From: an uncultured Alphaproteobacteria bacterium
Lineage (GTDB): Bacteria; Pseudomonadota; Alphaproteobacteria; RF32; CAG-239
Reading direction: 5' to 3'
Assembly: GCA_934248075.1 (NCBI GenBank)
Contig: CAKQKH010000001.1
Span: 62,001 to 126,000, forward strand
Length of the DNA stretch: 64,000 nucleotides
The notes under the pieces are model-generated. The model was not told the DNA's origin. It searched no databases and saw nothing but the letters and a program-made list of their open reading frames with translations. The first letter of the stretch is position 1, and each line of letters opens with the position of its first letter. The translations under genes were made by a program, and so were the position numbers. This document shows, in pieces, positions 17,114 through 25,492 of the stretch.

Positions 17114-17201
17114 CCACCGCAACTATTACAAAATAAAACAGTTGTTAACTAATTCTGTGCTACACTTTTCCAAACTGAGTAATTTTTGGAGATACCCTCT
17201 T

Positions 17202-18464
17202 TTGAAACCTTTATTGATACTGATGCGCATTGTTTTTGTTGGTATTTTCTGGAGCCTTTTGTTTCTGGAAGGTATTCGCGTCATTATGCTCACAAACTGG
17301 CATTTTGACATCTTGCGCTTGGATCATTGGTTATATGCTTGGAATCTCTGGCTCGCCGGTTGGGTTATTGATGACCCCAAAGAATGGGCCTTTGTCCTGA
17401 TTATTCTGACCTTTATTCCGGTTTGGCTCACCGGTTGGACGGCTCTGAGCATGATTCATTGGGGCAATTTGTTGGCAGACATTCTTGAACTTCCGTTAAA
17501 AATATTCAAAAAACTATTTGAAAATCAGGTGCAAAAAATTGCCGCCTCTGCCAGCGTTAAGGTTGTCAAAAAGAAAAAATCTTATAAAGAAATCCGCCCT
17601 CGCAGCATTCGCCCGCCACTTGAAGACAGCGCCTATGCCTTGCCGGCGGATCGCAAAGCCGCTTTGTCCGGAATCCCCGCCAAACCCAAGGCCAAATCAC
17701 CACAAGCTGACAACAAGCCTGTTGCCACCGGACCAGTTGAGTTTAATCACTCTCTGTTTCAATTTGATGATGATGACAACACAGATTTTGACTTTGACCT
17801 TTTTGATGATAGCAAAGCCCAAAAAGAATCCGCCTCGGCTCCGGCTCAGGCTGAAGAACCACAACCGGCCAAATCAGACAAATCTGACAATCGCACCTCC
17901 AATCGTGGCAAGCCAGACCGTCAAAACCATCAACGCGGCGGCGCTCAGACGTCATCTCGCGGCAGCAGCAATTCAACCTTTGATATTCTCAAACAAAAAG
18001 GTTATGAGATTATTACCGGCGCCACTATCAAAAACACCCTTATTGACTTCATTGGTGTTTCCGGCTCCACCATTTGCCTGTGTCTCAATGACAAAGAACC
18101 CGGAGACTGGCTTGCTGATGAAGAGCGTTTTAATGATGAAGAACCTTTGTGGTTTTCTGAGAGTTCCCACCGTATTTCTCCGGTTCGCAAAATAGATGTT
18201 GCCCGCAACATTCTTACTGAAAAATTGAGCGAAGCCAACCTTCCGTATAAAATTGAAGCTTTCGTAATTGAACAAATCGGCAATATCATTAATGCTGAAG
18301 ATATGTTTGACATTTGGGATAATATGAATATTAACGTAACTCGTATTGATCGCGGCACCCCCAAAGAAATTAAGCTTTTTGCCAAAACTTTGGAAGACGC
18401 CGACGGCAAAGTTGATAAAGCTGATTTTGAAAAAATCAGAAAATTAATTCGTGGAATTGCATAA
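17202..18464 (+). CDS. Membrane protein B with acidic linker and C-terminal domain
   Basis: A 420-residue protein of unknown family. Residues 1-100 hold two or three membrane segments paralogous to those of membrane protein A. A basic stretch follows, then a disordered linker (about 150-275) rich in D/E (FDDDDNTDFDFDLFDD) and then in Asn/Arg/Gln. The last ~150 residues form a globular domain (ILKQKGYEIITGATIKNT onward), which may have a restriction-nuclease-like fold, but I cannot assign active residues. Start TTG at 17202 is chosen because GGAGA lies nine bases upstream and the start then lines up with the paralog. A TTG at 17142 is possible. Confidence 0.6.
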   Translation: MKPLLILMRIVFVGIFWSLLFLEGIRVIMLTNWHFDILRLDHWLYAWNLWLAGWVIDDPKEWAFVLIILTFIPVWLTGWTALSMIHWGNLLADILELPLKIFKKLFENQVQKIAASASVKVVKKKKSYKEIRPRSIRPPLEDSAYALPADRKAALSGIPAKPKAKSPQADNKPVATGPVEFNHSLFQFDDDDNTDFDFDLFDDSKAQKESASAPAQAEEPQPAKSDKSDNRTSNRGKPDRQNHQRGGAQTSSRGSSNSTFDILKQKGYEIITGATIKNTLIDFIGVSGSTICLCLNDKEPGDWLADEERFNDEEPLWFSESSHRISPVRKIDVARNILTEKLSEANLPYKIEAFVIEQIGNIINAEDMFDIWDNMNINVTRIDRGTPKEIKLFAKTLEDADGKVDKADFEKIRKLIRGIA

Positions 18465-18479
18465 GCTCAAGAGGAACAA

Positions 18480-20711
18480 ATGGCTGTTGAAAAAAAAGGA
18501 GAAGAATGGGAAGAATATAATAGCGCCGTCCGCTGGATGGTGATTACGGTTATAATTTCTACCCTGATTACAATTTTTTTGGCTTTGGTCGCCATGCCGC
18601 TTGGTTATCTTATCGGCACTGGTATTTCCAAAGACAGTATCAATGATGTCTCTCGCTTTTTTAATCTGGTATTTATGAAACCGGGATATCTGTATTCTCG
18701 TTATTGGAATTGGTTTAAACAGCTACTCAACTATCACGGTGATTTTTCTTTTAGCTTATGGATACCGATTCTTCCTTTCATCAGTTTTCCTACCGGACTA
18801 ATCACCGGACTAATCACCAATCCCTACCGTTTTCAGTCAAATATTCATGGCTCGGCTCGCTTAGCCACGGAAAAAGACATCAACAAAATGGCTCTGCTTG
18901 GGTTTGATGGCTTTTGTCAGGTTGTCGGCAAATTCAACAATAAGCTTCTTTTGCTCAAGGAAACCCTTTCCACTCTGTGCTGCGCTCCTCCGGGTACTGG
19001 TAAAACTGCCGGCGTGGTTATTCCAACCATTTTTCACTCGCCCACTCTTAGCATTATCGTTAATGACCCTAAACCAGAGTTGTGTTTCCAAACCTCCGGC
19101 GCTCGTGCCAAAGTAGGGCCTGTGTTCATCATCAACTGGGGTATGGAAGATAACCCTGCTGAAGGTATTTATTATCCAAGCTGGAACCCGCTTTCACCTG
19201 GGGCTGTTCCGGCTCCTGGTCCATCGCGCGATATGTATATCGATTCCATGTGTAAAGTATTGGTGGAAGACCCCAAAGGCGGCGCTGACCCTCACTGGTC
19301 AACTACCGGTCGCGCGGCGCTTACCGGATTTTTGCACTTTATTGTTTCCAAATGCGAAAAAGCTCGCGCCAATGACTACTTTATCGGACGCGTCTATGAG
19401 GGCAAACTCGATGATGAAGATCGCAAGGTTCTTGAGGGTTATTATCTGGAGATGAATGATCCGTCTTCTTCCCGCGCTTTGCAAAATTTGCGTCAGGGAA
19501 CCCTTAATATAGATAATTACCTGCCAATTGGAACTTGGGCGCTATTACCGGAGAAATGGATTGGCCACGAAGCTTGTATTGCCATGATTTTGGAATGGAT
19601 TACCGAGGCTCAAATCAAACAATCACAAGATATTAAACGCCGTATGGATGAAGGCGATCAAATGGCTGCCATGGCCGACCCCATGCGTGATTTGCTGGAG
19701 GAAGCCATTGAAGAGGCTCGCAAATTCGGTTACGCCCAACGCTGTATTGTTGAGTTGAGCCAGCTTAGCGCCATGCCTGATAAAGAGCGCGGCTCCGTAA
19801 TGTCCACCGCCTTTGCCGGCATTGGCATTTTCAAAAACTCGGCCGTGGTTGCCCGCACCAGTTTCAGCGACTTATCGTTTAAGGATTTACGCGGTCTAAA
19901 AGACCCCATTACCGGAGAGTTCAAGCCTATTTCGGTTTATCTTTCAGTCAACCAGGTAGATGCCCGCGCTTTGAGTGTTATTTCCGGCACCTTTATTGAC
20001 CTTATGTCATCATACCTTATTGCTAACCCGCCCAAATTTCATAACCCCACTGACGGCGTTATGGGACCATATTCCTGCTTGTTCGTGCTGGACGAGTTTC
20101 CAACCATGCCCAAACTAAAAGCGGTTATTGACGGTCCGGCGGTAGGACGTGGCCAAAAAGTGTCTTATCTGCTTATCGGCCAAGACTTAGGCCAAATTTC
20201 CGGTAAATATGGTAAAGATGACCTCGAAACCGTTATTTCTACCACCGCATGCAAAGTTATTCTGTCACAAAACAACGAACAAACCGCCCAGCGTTTTTCT
20301 AAAATGATTGGTAACAAAACCGTTCAAACCACCTCTTTTTCCAAAAATGAAGGCGGTTTTAGCAAAGGCACCAACCCATTTGCCAAAAACGTCAGCTACC
20401 AGTTGCAAGGTGTTTCGGTTATCTCAACCACTCAGCTTTTGAGCTTGCCAATGCTCAAACAAGTTGTGCTTATGCAAAGTTACATTGATCGCCCGATTAT
20501 GGCCGATTCCCCCCGTTGGTATCTTGATAAAAAGATGAAGGCTTTGCGCAACCTGCCCACCGCGCCAAATGTTCCTGACTGGATTGTTGCTCAGCGTGAG
20601 GATATCAATGATGATATGCTGGCCAAGCTTGGAATTGACTATGATCCTAATGAAGATTTTGATGATTCTGAGTTTGAAGATGAAGAAACAGAGGATTCTG
20701 CTGAATCCTAA
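18480..20711 (+). CDS. VirD4/TraG-like type IV secretion coupling protein
   Basis: Hexameric membrane ATPases of this family bring substrates to a type IV secretion or conjugation channel. The 743 residues show two N-terminal membrane segments (about 19-45 and 88-110), an HGSARLATEKDI motif before the ATPase as in VirD4, Walker A APPGTGKT (169-176) and Walker B LFVLDEFP (D538, E539), followed by the family's RGQKVSYLLIGQDL motif. Its C-terminus is very acidic. GAGGAA precedes the ATG. No VirB channel gene is present within the window, so the coupled machine is missing here or elsewhere. Conjugative, Rvh-like or effector-delivery use are all possible. Confidence 0.87.
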   Translation: MAVEKKGEEWEEYNSAVRWMVITVIISTLITIFLALVAMPLGYLIGTGISKDSINDVSRFFNLVFMKPGYLYSRYWNWFKQLLNYHGDFSFSLWIPILPFISFPTGLITGLITNPYRFQSNIHGSARLATEKDINKMALLGFDGFCQVVGKFNNKLLLLKETLSTLCCAPPGTGKTAGVVIPTIFHSPTLSIIVNDPKPELCFQTSGARAKVGPVFIINWGMEDNPAEGIYYPSWNPLSPGAVPAPGPSRDMYIDSMCKVLVEDPKGGADPHWSTTGRAALTGFLHFIVSKCEKARANDYFIGRVYEGKLDDEDRKVLEGYYLEMNDPSSSRALQNLRQGTLNIDNYLPIGTWALLPEKWIGHEACIAMILEWITEAQIKQSQDIKRRMDEGDQMAAMADPMRDLLEEAIEEARKFGYAQRCIVELSQLSAMPDKERGSVMSTAFAGIGIFKNSAVVARTSFSDLSFKDLRGLKDPITGEFKPISVYLSVNQVDARALSVISGTFIDLMSSYLIANPPKFHNPTDGVMGPYSCLFVLDEFPTMPKLKAVIDGPAVGRGQKVSYLLIGQDLGQISGKYGKDDLETVISTTACKVILSQNNEQTAQRFSKMIGNKTVQTTSFSKNEGGFSKGTNPFAKNVSYQLQGVSVISTTQLLSLPMLKQVVLMQSYIDRPIMADSPRWYLDKKMKALRNLPTAPNVPDWIVAQREDINDDMLAKLGIDYDPNEDFDDSEFEDEETEDSAES

Positions 20712-20728
20712 CAATGAGGAAACCGTTC

Positions 20729-21319
20729 ATGCTGGAATGGTCAAAACCAACGCCAAAATCGGATATTGACACTCCGCATAATTCTTTGCGCGAGCATAGC
20801 GCTGATATTATCTCTCCGAAAACACCGTCGGCTCCGTCAGCATCTTTGACCTCAATCATCTACCCTGATGAAACCCCCTCTCCTCAGCAAATGAAAAATT
20901 TGTTGTCTGACTGCATAAACAACTTTGCTCTTCACAATATTGAACTCAAAGAATGCTCATATCAGCCGCAAACTTGGGCTGAAATGTACAAGAATTACAT
21001 TGAATATACTCGTTTGCGGCAAAACTTTTTAAGATTTATCAGCCTAACCAAAAGTGACGAATGTAAATTAATTGGGTTTGATGATGAGGATATGGAGCTT
21101 CTCAAAAATAAGCAATCTCCCGAAAACTACAATACTCACCTAAAAATACCTTTTGATTTTGGCGGTAAGCTAAATCTTGATAATATCTGTCTTATCAAAA
21201 CTAACCCTCTTCATGACCAAATTCACCAAATGATAGAAATGCAAATTGGCTGTGGTTTTCTCAAGCAACATAAAATAATATATATTCCATGGTTTGACGG
21301 GAGCCTTTACCATGAATAA
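20729..21319 (+). CDS. HNH-like nuclease candidate (possible toxin/effector)
   Basis: A 196-residue protein. The first ~90 residues are polar with a Pro/Ser-rich stretch (PKTPSAPSASL) and no signal peptide. The C-terminal third reads as an HNH/endonuclease-VII-like fold: IGFDDEDMELL, then H137 (THLKIP), G145-G146, N152 (LDNICLI) and H162/H166 (LHDQIH). These fall in the order and spacing of metal-binding residues of HNH toxins. The start is the ATG at 20729, because GAGGA (20716-20720) precedes it; an ATG at 20714 would leave no site. It overlaps the next gene by eight bases. Nuclease activity is inferred. Confidence 0.55.
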   Translation: MLEWSKPTPKSDIDTPHNSLREHSADIISPKTPSAPSASLTSIIYPDETPSPQQMKNLLSDCINNFALHNIELKECSYQPQTWAEMYKNYIEYTRLRQNFLRFISLTKSDECKLIGFDDEDMELLKNKQSPENYNTHLKIPFDFGGKLNLDNICLIKTNPLHDQIHQMIEMQIGCGFLKQHKIIYIPWFDGSLYHE

Positions 21320-21758
21320 GGAACTTATTGACAAACTTTGCAATCAACCTGCTTGTGTCTCTTTTCCGCCGGCTGTAAAAGCTGATATCGTCAGAGCCTT
21401 AGAGCAACTTAAAGAACTAAAATTTGCCGCTCCCACGCCCGATTATATGGCTTTTTTGAGCTATTTGGATGGCTACTATTATGACGGATTAGAACTATTT
21501 GGCATTAGAACCCATTTGCGGATTTCCAAACAATACACTTTTTCCAATTTGGTTGAGCAGAACCGCAATTTTTGCCAATACACTTTTTTCATTGGCAAAC
21601 TAATTATCGGACGCCTGTCAGAACATTTTATAATTTATGATGAACGCAACAAACTATACGCCATTATAGATCGTGTAAACCTATGCCCAATGGTTGAATT
21701 TTCTGATTTTGACGATTTGTTATCAACTCTATTGCAATTTTGCAGTGTTACCGCCTAA
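21312..21758 (+). CDS. SUKH/SMI1-KNR4-like protein (possible immunity protein)
   Basis: A 148-residue soluble protein. The PTPDYMAFLSYLDGYYYDG, IIGRLSEHFIIYDE and DFDDLLSTLLQF stretches fit the SUKH (SMI1/KNR4) superfamily, which supplies many immunity proteins in bacterial toxin systems. Its ATG at 21312 overlaps the end of the nuclease candidate, so translation is likely coupled. It ends convergent with yacG by four bases. Domain assignment rests on weak pattern matching; an immunity role follows from its neighbour. Confidence 0.5.
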   Translation: MNKELIDKLCNQPACVSFPPAVKADIVRALEQLKELKFAAPTPDYMAFLSYLDGYYYDGLELFGIRTHLRISKQYTFSNLVEQNRNFCQYTFFIGKLIIGRLSEHFIIYDERNKLYAIIDRVNLCPMVEFSDFDDLLSTLLQFCSVTA

Positions 21759-21940
21759 TCATCATCGCTTTTATCAGCAGCCTCTTCAAGCTGTTGCAAG
21801 TCTTCTTCATCAATTTCAGCGGCTTCAAACCTGTATTTTTCATTAAACCAATTGCCCAAGTCAATATCAGCGCATCTTTTGCTGCAAAACGGACGATATT
21901 TCAAATCCGTAAATTCCTTTTTGCAAATTGGACACTTCAT
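21755..21940 (-). CDS. yacG: DNA gyrase inhibitor YacG
   Basis: Small zinc-binding protein of 61 residues. The four cysteines are in CPIC (3-6) and the CSKRC (19-23) of RPFCSKRCADIDLGNW, matching the YacG signature CPxC...RPFCSxRCxxIDLGxW. The C-terminus is acidic. E. coli YacG binds GyrB and inhibits gyrase. Its ATG overlaps the stop of RNase G as ATGA, the alphaproteobacterial maf-rng-yacG order. Confidence 0.93.
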   Translation of the reverse strand: MKCPICKKEFTDLKYRPFCSKRCADIDLGNWFNEKYRFEAAEIDEEDLQQLEEAADKSDDD

Positions 21941-23097
21941 TTTTCAACCCTTCCGCTGCCTTTACAGGTCGGACATTCAACACTATAAATATCCAACAAG
22001 CTCGGCCGGCGCCGCGAACGAACAATTTCCACCAATCCGGCGTGGCTCAATCCATAAACAAAAGTTCTGACGGTATCATTTCGCAATTTTGTTTCCAATA
22101 TTTCTATGGTATTTTTTAGATAGCGATATTCCGATGCCCCTGCAAAATCAATCACTATTTTGCCAGACAGATTGCGCAATATTATCTGATGCGCAATTTC
22201 TTCAGCGGCCTCATTATTCAGCCGACCCAAACTGCCAGCTCCGTCATCTTCACCGCTGTCAACGTCAATTGCCGTACAGGCTCTGGTTTCCTCTATAATG
22301 ATTCTTCCGCCGTTTTTAAGCCTTACTTCCTTCTGCAAGGCATCGATAATCATATCTTCCAACCCTAATTCAACAAAAGGATTCGCCGCAAACTCAACCG
22401 CAAAATCATCTTTCAAAGCGTTTTCAATATTATGATCATTAACCACTATTTTAGTCAAAGTATCTTTGTAACGATTAATTGTATCGCTTATTATACAGCT
22501 GCGTTCCAACAATAATGCCGGCGCTTTAGCTGTTTTGGCTTTTTGCCGAACCTCGTCAAATTTTTCGCGCAAAATTTCCATTTCCGCTTTAATGTCGTTT
22601 AATTCAGCATCTGCCGCAGATGTTCTGATAATCCAACCTTCTTGTCCGGTAGTGTTTTCCCTAACAAACTTTTTCAAATCATCAGCTTTTAACTTATCGC
22701 TGATTTTAGTAGATGCCTCAATGTTCATTCTATAAGGACAATAAACCAGATTTTGCCCCACAAACTGCAATGAACGAACTAATTTTGCGCCTTTTTCCGC
22801 CCGCTGTTCCTGCACAACCTGTGCCACCACTTCTTGCCCTTCATTGGCATTTAATTCGTCGCGATCATATTCCTCAGCATTAATAAAAGCTTCTCTGTCA
22901 TCGCCGATATTAACGAAATAACCTATTTTTCCATTAGCTAATTCTATTTTCTTAGTAATTCTGCCTAAATAGACATTTCCTTCAGCTGCTTTTGACAAAT
23001 CAGCTATTTCCAAAGTTTGCAAAACTCCGTTTGCCAACCCCGCCAAACGAACAACCTGATTTTTTTTCTCATAAACAATAGTGTCAACAATCGTCAT
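21937..23097 (-). CDS. rng: Ribonuclease E/G (RNase G-like length)
   Basis: Endoribonuclease of the RNase E/G family, 386 residues, so it has the catalytic half without the long degradosome-scaffold tail. The S1 domain (GNVYLGRITKK...GYFVNIGDDREAFI) is at the start; the catalytic aspartates lie in AIDVDSG and IVIDFAG; and CPTC near the C-terminus gives the zinc link. GGAGG lies just ahead of the ATG at 23097; the longer frame to 23151 lacks a good site. It matures 16S rRNA or degrades RNA in relatives. It overlaps maf's region closely in an operon with maf and yacG. Confidence 0.92.
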   Translation of the reverse strand: MTIVDTIVYEKKNQVVRLAGLANGVLQTLEIADLSKAAEGNVYLGRITKKIELANGKIGYFVNIGDDREAFINAEEYDRDELNANEGQEVVAQVVQEQRAEKGAKLVRSLQFVGQNLVYCPYRMNIEASTKISDKLKADDLKKFVRENTTGQEGWIIRTSAADAELNDIKAEMEILREKFDEVRQKAKTAKAPALLLERSCIISDTINRYKDTLTKIVVNDHNIENALKDDFAVEFAANPFVELGLEDMIIDALQKEVRLKNGGRIIIEETRACTAIDVDSGEDDGAGSLGRLNNEAAEEIAHQIILRNLSGKIVIDFAGASEYRYLKNTIEILETKLRNDTVRTFVYGLSHAGLVEIVRSRRRPSLLDIYSVECPTCKGSGRVEK

Positions 23098-23110
23098 TTT
23101 TTCCTCCTGT

Positions 23111-23680
23111 TTATTTAATTCCGGCACCAAACAACAAATTTCTGGTCTCAAACAGTGGCAAGCCTACCACTCCAGAATAAGAGCCTACCATTTTGCGCAC
23201 CAAACCGGCCAAACGCCCCTCAATTTTATAACCGGCGCAACCAACCCATTCATGCGATTCCACATACTCGCAAATTTCCTGTTCCGACATATTTTTCATC
23301 ATAATTTTAGTCATATTCAAACGCGTGGATTCTCTGCCCGCCGCATCAATCACACACACCGCGCTCAATACTTTGTGAGCTTTGCCAGATATAAGCCGCA
23401 TAACCTCTTTTTGTTCTTCATCACTATGTGATTTTTGAATAATTTTCCGCCCGCAAACAATTATCGTATCACAAGCCAACACCACTTTTCCCTTATGTTT
23501 TTTTGCCACATGACGAGCTTTCTCCACTGCCATTCTCTTCACATAAGCAGATGCTTTTTCGTTCTTAAATGGAGTTTCGTCAATATCTGCTGGTTCAATT
23601 ATTGCCGGAACCATGTCTATTTGTTCCAACAAAAGTTTTCTTTGCGGCGAGCCTGAAGCCAAAATAAAATCCTTAACCAC
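23111..23680 (-). CDS. maf: Maf family nucleotide pyrophosphatase
   Basis: House-cleaning nucleoside triphosphate pyrophosphatase, 189 residues. The N-terminal LASGSPQRKLLLEQ and the central ACDTIIVCGRKIIQKS are family motifs, and DIDETP supplies the acidic residues; the middle shows the LSGKAHKVLSAVC equivalent. It starts with GTG at 23680. It sits 13 bases before rng, as in many alphaproteobacteria. Confidence 0.92.
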   Translation of the reverse strand: MVKDFILASGSPQRKLLLEQIDMVPAIIEPADIDETPFKNEKASAYVKRMAVEKARHVAKKHKGKVVLACDTIIVCGRKIIQKSHSDEEQKEVMRLISGKAHKVLSAVCVIDAAGRESTRLNMTKIMMKNMSEQEICEYVESHEWVGCAGYKIEGRLAGLVRKMVGSYSGVVGLPLFETRNLLFGAGIK

Positions 23681-23793
23681 TTATCGCTCCGAATATAACA
23701 AAAAAAGCAACTTTATTACGCCGCGCCAGAAACCTTAAGTTTACACCAAAAGTAGCTTAAACAGCTAATAAAATTGCTTTAATTCAAGTTAAA

Positions 23794-24228
23794 TTATTTA
23801 ACTAACACATCATCATCATAAGTTTTTTCCATTCTTTCATGACGCTCTTGAGCCTCAACCGAAAGAGTGGCCACCGGACGAACCTCCAGACGCTCAATAC
23901 CAATCGGATCACCGGTCTCTTCACAATATCCGTAAACTCCGTCTTCTATTCTTTTCAAAGCTTCATTAATTTTAGATATCAATTTACGGGCGCGATCACG
24001 AGTACGCAATTCCAATGCTTTATCAGCTTCCAACGAGGCTCGATCAATCTGATCCGGCTGATTCAAACCACCTTCTTTGAGTTCATTCAAAGTGTCTGTC
24101 GCCTGTCCTATCAAAGATTTTTTCCAATTTAACAGCTTCTGACGAAAATATTCCAACTGCATCTCATTCATATATTCTTCGTCTGCTGAAGGTTTGTAAT
24201 CAGGGGGCAGAATGATGTTACTTTCCAT
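23794..24228 (-). CDS. dksA: DksA-type RNA polymerase regulator
   Basis: Stringent-response regulator that binds RNA polymerase and potentiates ppGpp. The 144 residues have a coiled-coil with the tip DQIDRAS-like region (NQPDQIDRASLEAD), then the zinc domain GYCEETGDPIGIERLEVRPVATLS. Only the first of the four zinc cysteines remains, the rest being T, S and A, as in other alphaproteobacterial DksA proteins. AAGGAG precedes the ATG. Confidence 0.93.
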   Translation of the reverse strand: MESNIILPPDYKPSADEEYMNEMQLEYFRQKLLNWKKSLIGQATDTLNELKEGGLNQPDQIDRASLEADKALELRTRDRARKLISKINEALKRIEDGVYGYCEETGDPIGIERLEVRPVATLSVEAQERHERMEKTYDDDVLVK

Positions 24229-24329
24229 AAGTTTAACTCCTTAACATCAGTTTGTTTATCATATAGCAGGTAACATATAAAATTTAACGTAAAAATCAAG
24301 TAATTTTCACGTTTTATCACCTATCAAGC

Positions 24330-24752
24330 TCAAGATGTCAGTTTGGCCAACTCGACTTCCACTCTCAACTCAATCTCAGCCATAATTTCTTGCAATTTTG
24401 GATCAGAAGACTCCGCCTGATGCTCTTTTACAAATCTCGATATTTCTATCAATTTATCTTTTGATATATATCCAAGCAGCAAAGCGTCGCGTATTTCCTC
24501 CAATTTTTCAATCAACGAAAAACCTCTTTTCACCAATTTTTTGCGAATTTCTTGTTCTTCTTCTCTCCCAACAGCCTGCGCCGCAAAAATAGCGTCTGCC
24601 ACAGCAATTCCTGATGTTCCGCCCACTTGTTGCGGCCGACTTGCCATAGTCTCATTCAAATAAGCGGCAAAGCTTTCTCCACCCGCAGATCTATGCGTGC
24701 TTTTTACATTATTTAAATCGTTGGTTTTATTAACATCATTAACCTTAATCAA
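24330..24752 (-). CDS. fliX: FliX-like flagellar assembly regulator
   Basis: FliX regulates class II flagellar genes with FlbD in Caulobacter. The protein has 140 residues; the C-terminal helical part (KKLVKRGFSLIEKLEEIRDALLLGYISKDKLIEISRFV and IMAEIELRVEVELAKLT) is a close fit to the family. The start is TTG at 24752 with AGGGGAA ahead; the ATG four bases earlier gives only a three-codon frame. Its neighbour DksA agrees with an alphaproteobacterial flagellar locus, but no flagellar structural gene is in the window. Confidence 0.8.
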   Translation of the reverse strand: MIKVNDVNKTNDLNNVKSTHRSAGGESFAAYLNETMASRPQQVGGTSGIAVADAIFAAQAVGREEEQEIRKKLVKRGFSLIEKLEEIRDALLLGYISKDKLIEISRFVKEHQAESSDPKLQEIMAEIELRVEVELAKLTS

Positions 24753-24762
24753 CCATTTTCCC

Positions 24763-25326
24763 CTATTGAAACGTCCAGGTTATAACATTTTTATCGCCCG
24801 ACTTACAGCTGTCGGTTGCTTTTTTAATATTCATCGGCAAATTACTATCGCCGGCGGCATCTGTTCCTGCCGGTAAAGTAAATAGTTTATCATTAATCTT
24901 GAGTTGATATAAGTCGCTGTTTTGCCCATTACTCCAGTTAATTTGACTAAGATTTATACAACTGCGGACCGGTAAATCCTTAAATGTTATGTCAAAATAA
25001 TTTTTACCTAAAGTTGATTGTTTAATTTCAACTTCTCCATTTTGTCTATGCATTAACTTATTGCCCGCAATCATTTGCGACGGCACCAAACCTTCTTTTT
25101 TAATTTTTTCAACTTCAGTAGGAATAGAGGCATAATCACCCTCAAGCCTGTACCGAGAAACAACATTTCTCTGCACTTCCTGAATTTCGTTCTCTATCAT
25201 ATTTTGCTTAAAAGCCTCAAACATTCCGCCAATAAGTTTCACGGCGGCAACCGTCATCACCGTAACCACTGATATTACGGCTATTGCCTCCATCATTGTT
25301 GCGCCTTGTTGATTACATTTTAGCAT
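24763..25326 (-). CDS. Type IVb-like pilin / prepilin
   Basis: A 187-residue prepilin. The leader MLKCNQQG is followed by ATMMEAIAVISVVTVMTVAAV, with Glu at +5 of the cleavage site between G8 and A9 and a long hydrophobic helix, the class signature for prepilin peptidase processing. The C-terminal part has two cysteines that may form the D-region disulfide. Closest in feel to PilS/TcpA-type major pilins. AGGAG precedes the ATG. No pilus assembly genes are in the window. Confidence 0.75.
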   Translation of the reverse strand: MLKCNQQGATMMEAIAVISVVTVMTVAAVKLIGGMFEAFKQNMIENEIQEVQRNVVSRYRLEGDYASIPTEVEKIKKEGLVPSQMIAGNKLMHRQNGEVEIKQSTLGKNYFDITFKDLPVRSCINLSQINWSNGQNSDLYQLKINDKLFTLPAGTDAAGDSNLPMNIKKATDSCKSGDKNVITWTFQ

Positions 25327-25492
25327 TTTATCTCCTACTGTTCAGGATACCATTAAAAATTTTACTAAACAACAATTTTGTAATATAAATTTACTTTATT
25401 TTTGCAAATTTTTCAACTATATTACTTCTCGTAATAAACGCCGCAATCGCAGTGTTTATAAATAGTTTAACTTTATAAAGGAACGACTAATA

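Noticed and set aside
17518..18195. A 225-codon plus-strand frame overlapping membrane protein B
   Set aside because: Same strand but shifted; its composition (very rich in Pro, Leu and Thr) and the good codon pattern of the other frame indicate a shadow.
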